DNA of 64,000 bases, taken from the NCBI RefSeq assembly GCF_006439025.1, contig NZ_RCYZ01000003.1, positions 250,127-314,126 on the forward strand. Reading direction: 5' to 3'. The notes below the pieces were generated by a model that saw only the letters and a list, made by a program, of their open reading frames with translations, made no database searches and was not told the DNA's origin. Positions 61,860-64,000 of the stretch are shown in pieces. Both the position numbers and the translations under genes were made by a program. How positions within the stretch are numbered: position 1 is the stretch's first letter; the number at the start of each line of letters is the position of its first letter. Source of the stretch: Hymenobacter nivis. Its GTDB lineage: Bacteria; Bacteroidota; Bacteroidia; Cytophagales; Hymenobacteraceae.

Positions 61860-64000
<2,141 letters not shown>

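Overview
The window looks like chromosomal DNA of a high-G+C member of the Bacteroidota, most likely Hymenobacter or a close relative (order Cytophagales). The reasons are a type IX secretion PorU/PorV-type pair, promoters of the Bacteroidota type (TAnnTTTG in place of an E. coli -10 box), almost no Shine-Dalgarno sequences, many Bacteroidota-type lipoproteins, and a polysaccharide-degradation locus at the right end. No rRNA, tRNA, CRISPR array, transposase or phage gene was seen. GGGGCCC is unusually frequent inside genes, between genes and in terminator stems.

Layout. 1-1.8 kb: end of fmt, folA and a GNAT acetyltransferase, closed by a perfect bidirectional hairpin. 1.9-7.6 kb: PorU2-type sortase and PorV-type outer-membrane protein. 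8-11.1 kb: PadR regulator with a large PspC/DUF2807 membrane protein. 11.2-13.8 kb: CCA-adding enzyme family member, tsaC-type gene and methylmalonyl-CoA epimerase, leftward. 13.9-16.1 kb: iscS, iscU and an IscA-type gene for iron-sulfur cluster assembly.

16.2-23.4 kb is the most interesting part: a Pnkp-Hen1 RNA-repair locus. It has a three-domain Pnkp (kinase, phosphatase, ligase), the RNA 3'-end methyltransferase Hen1, and two COG3541-type nucleotidyltransferases, one split by an in-frame stop. An A+T-rich lipoprotein gene on the opposite strand sits between hen1 and pnkp, and a second lipoprotein with a similar C-terminal signature lies on the other side of hen1.

24.2-49.3 kb: murI, a P1B-2-type zinc/cadmium exporter, and many poorly characterised genes in short operons: lipoproteins (one paralogous pair, one frameshifted), small membrane proteins, DUF4153, TPM, DUF4132, DUF4303, DUF6882 and SMI1/KNR4-like proteins, a second GNAT protein and a GDSL esterase. 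49.5-52.8 kb: a YbbA/YbbP-type ABC exporter divergent from the esterase, ended by a perfect 21-bp hairpin. 52.9-53.7 kb: a DUF2383 protein with an LEA-like 11-residue repeat.

53.8-64 kb: carbohydrate-degradation genes: a BNR_4 protein that could be a lyase, GH35, GH105, DUF2264 (GH154-like) and two GH2 enzymes, the last cut by the window end. Nearly all carry export signals. The set fits stepwise removal of galactose and (unsaturated) uronic acids from a complex, perhaps rhamnose- and uronate-containing, glycan; no SusC/SusD pair lies inside the window.
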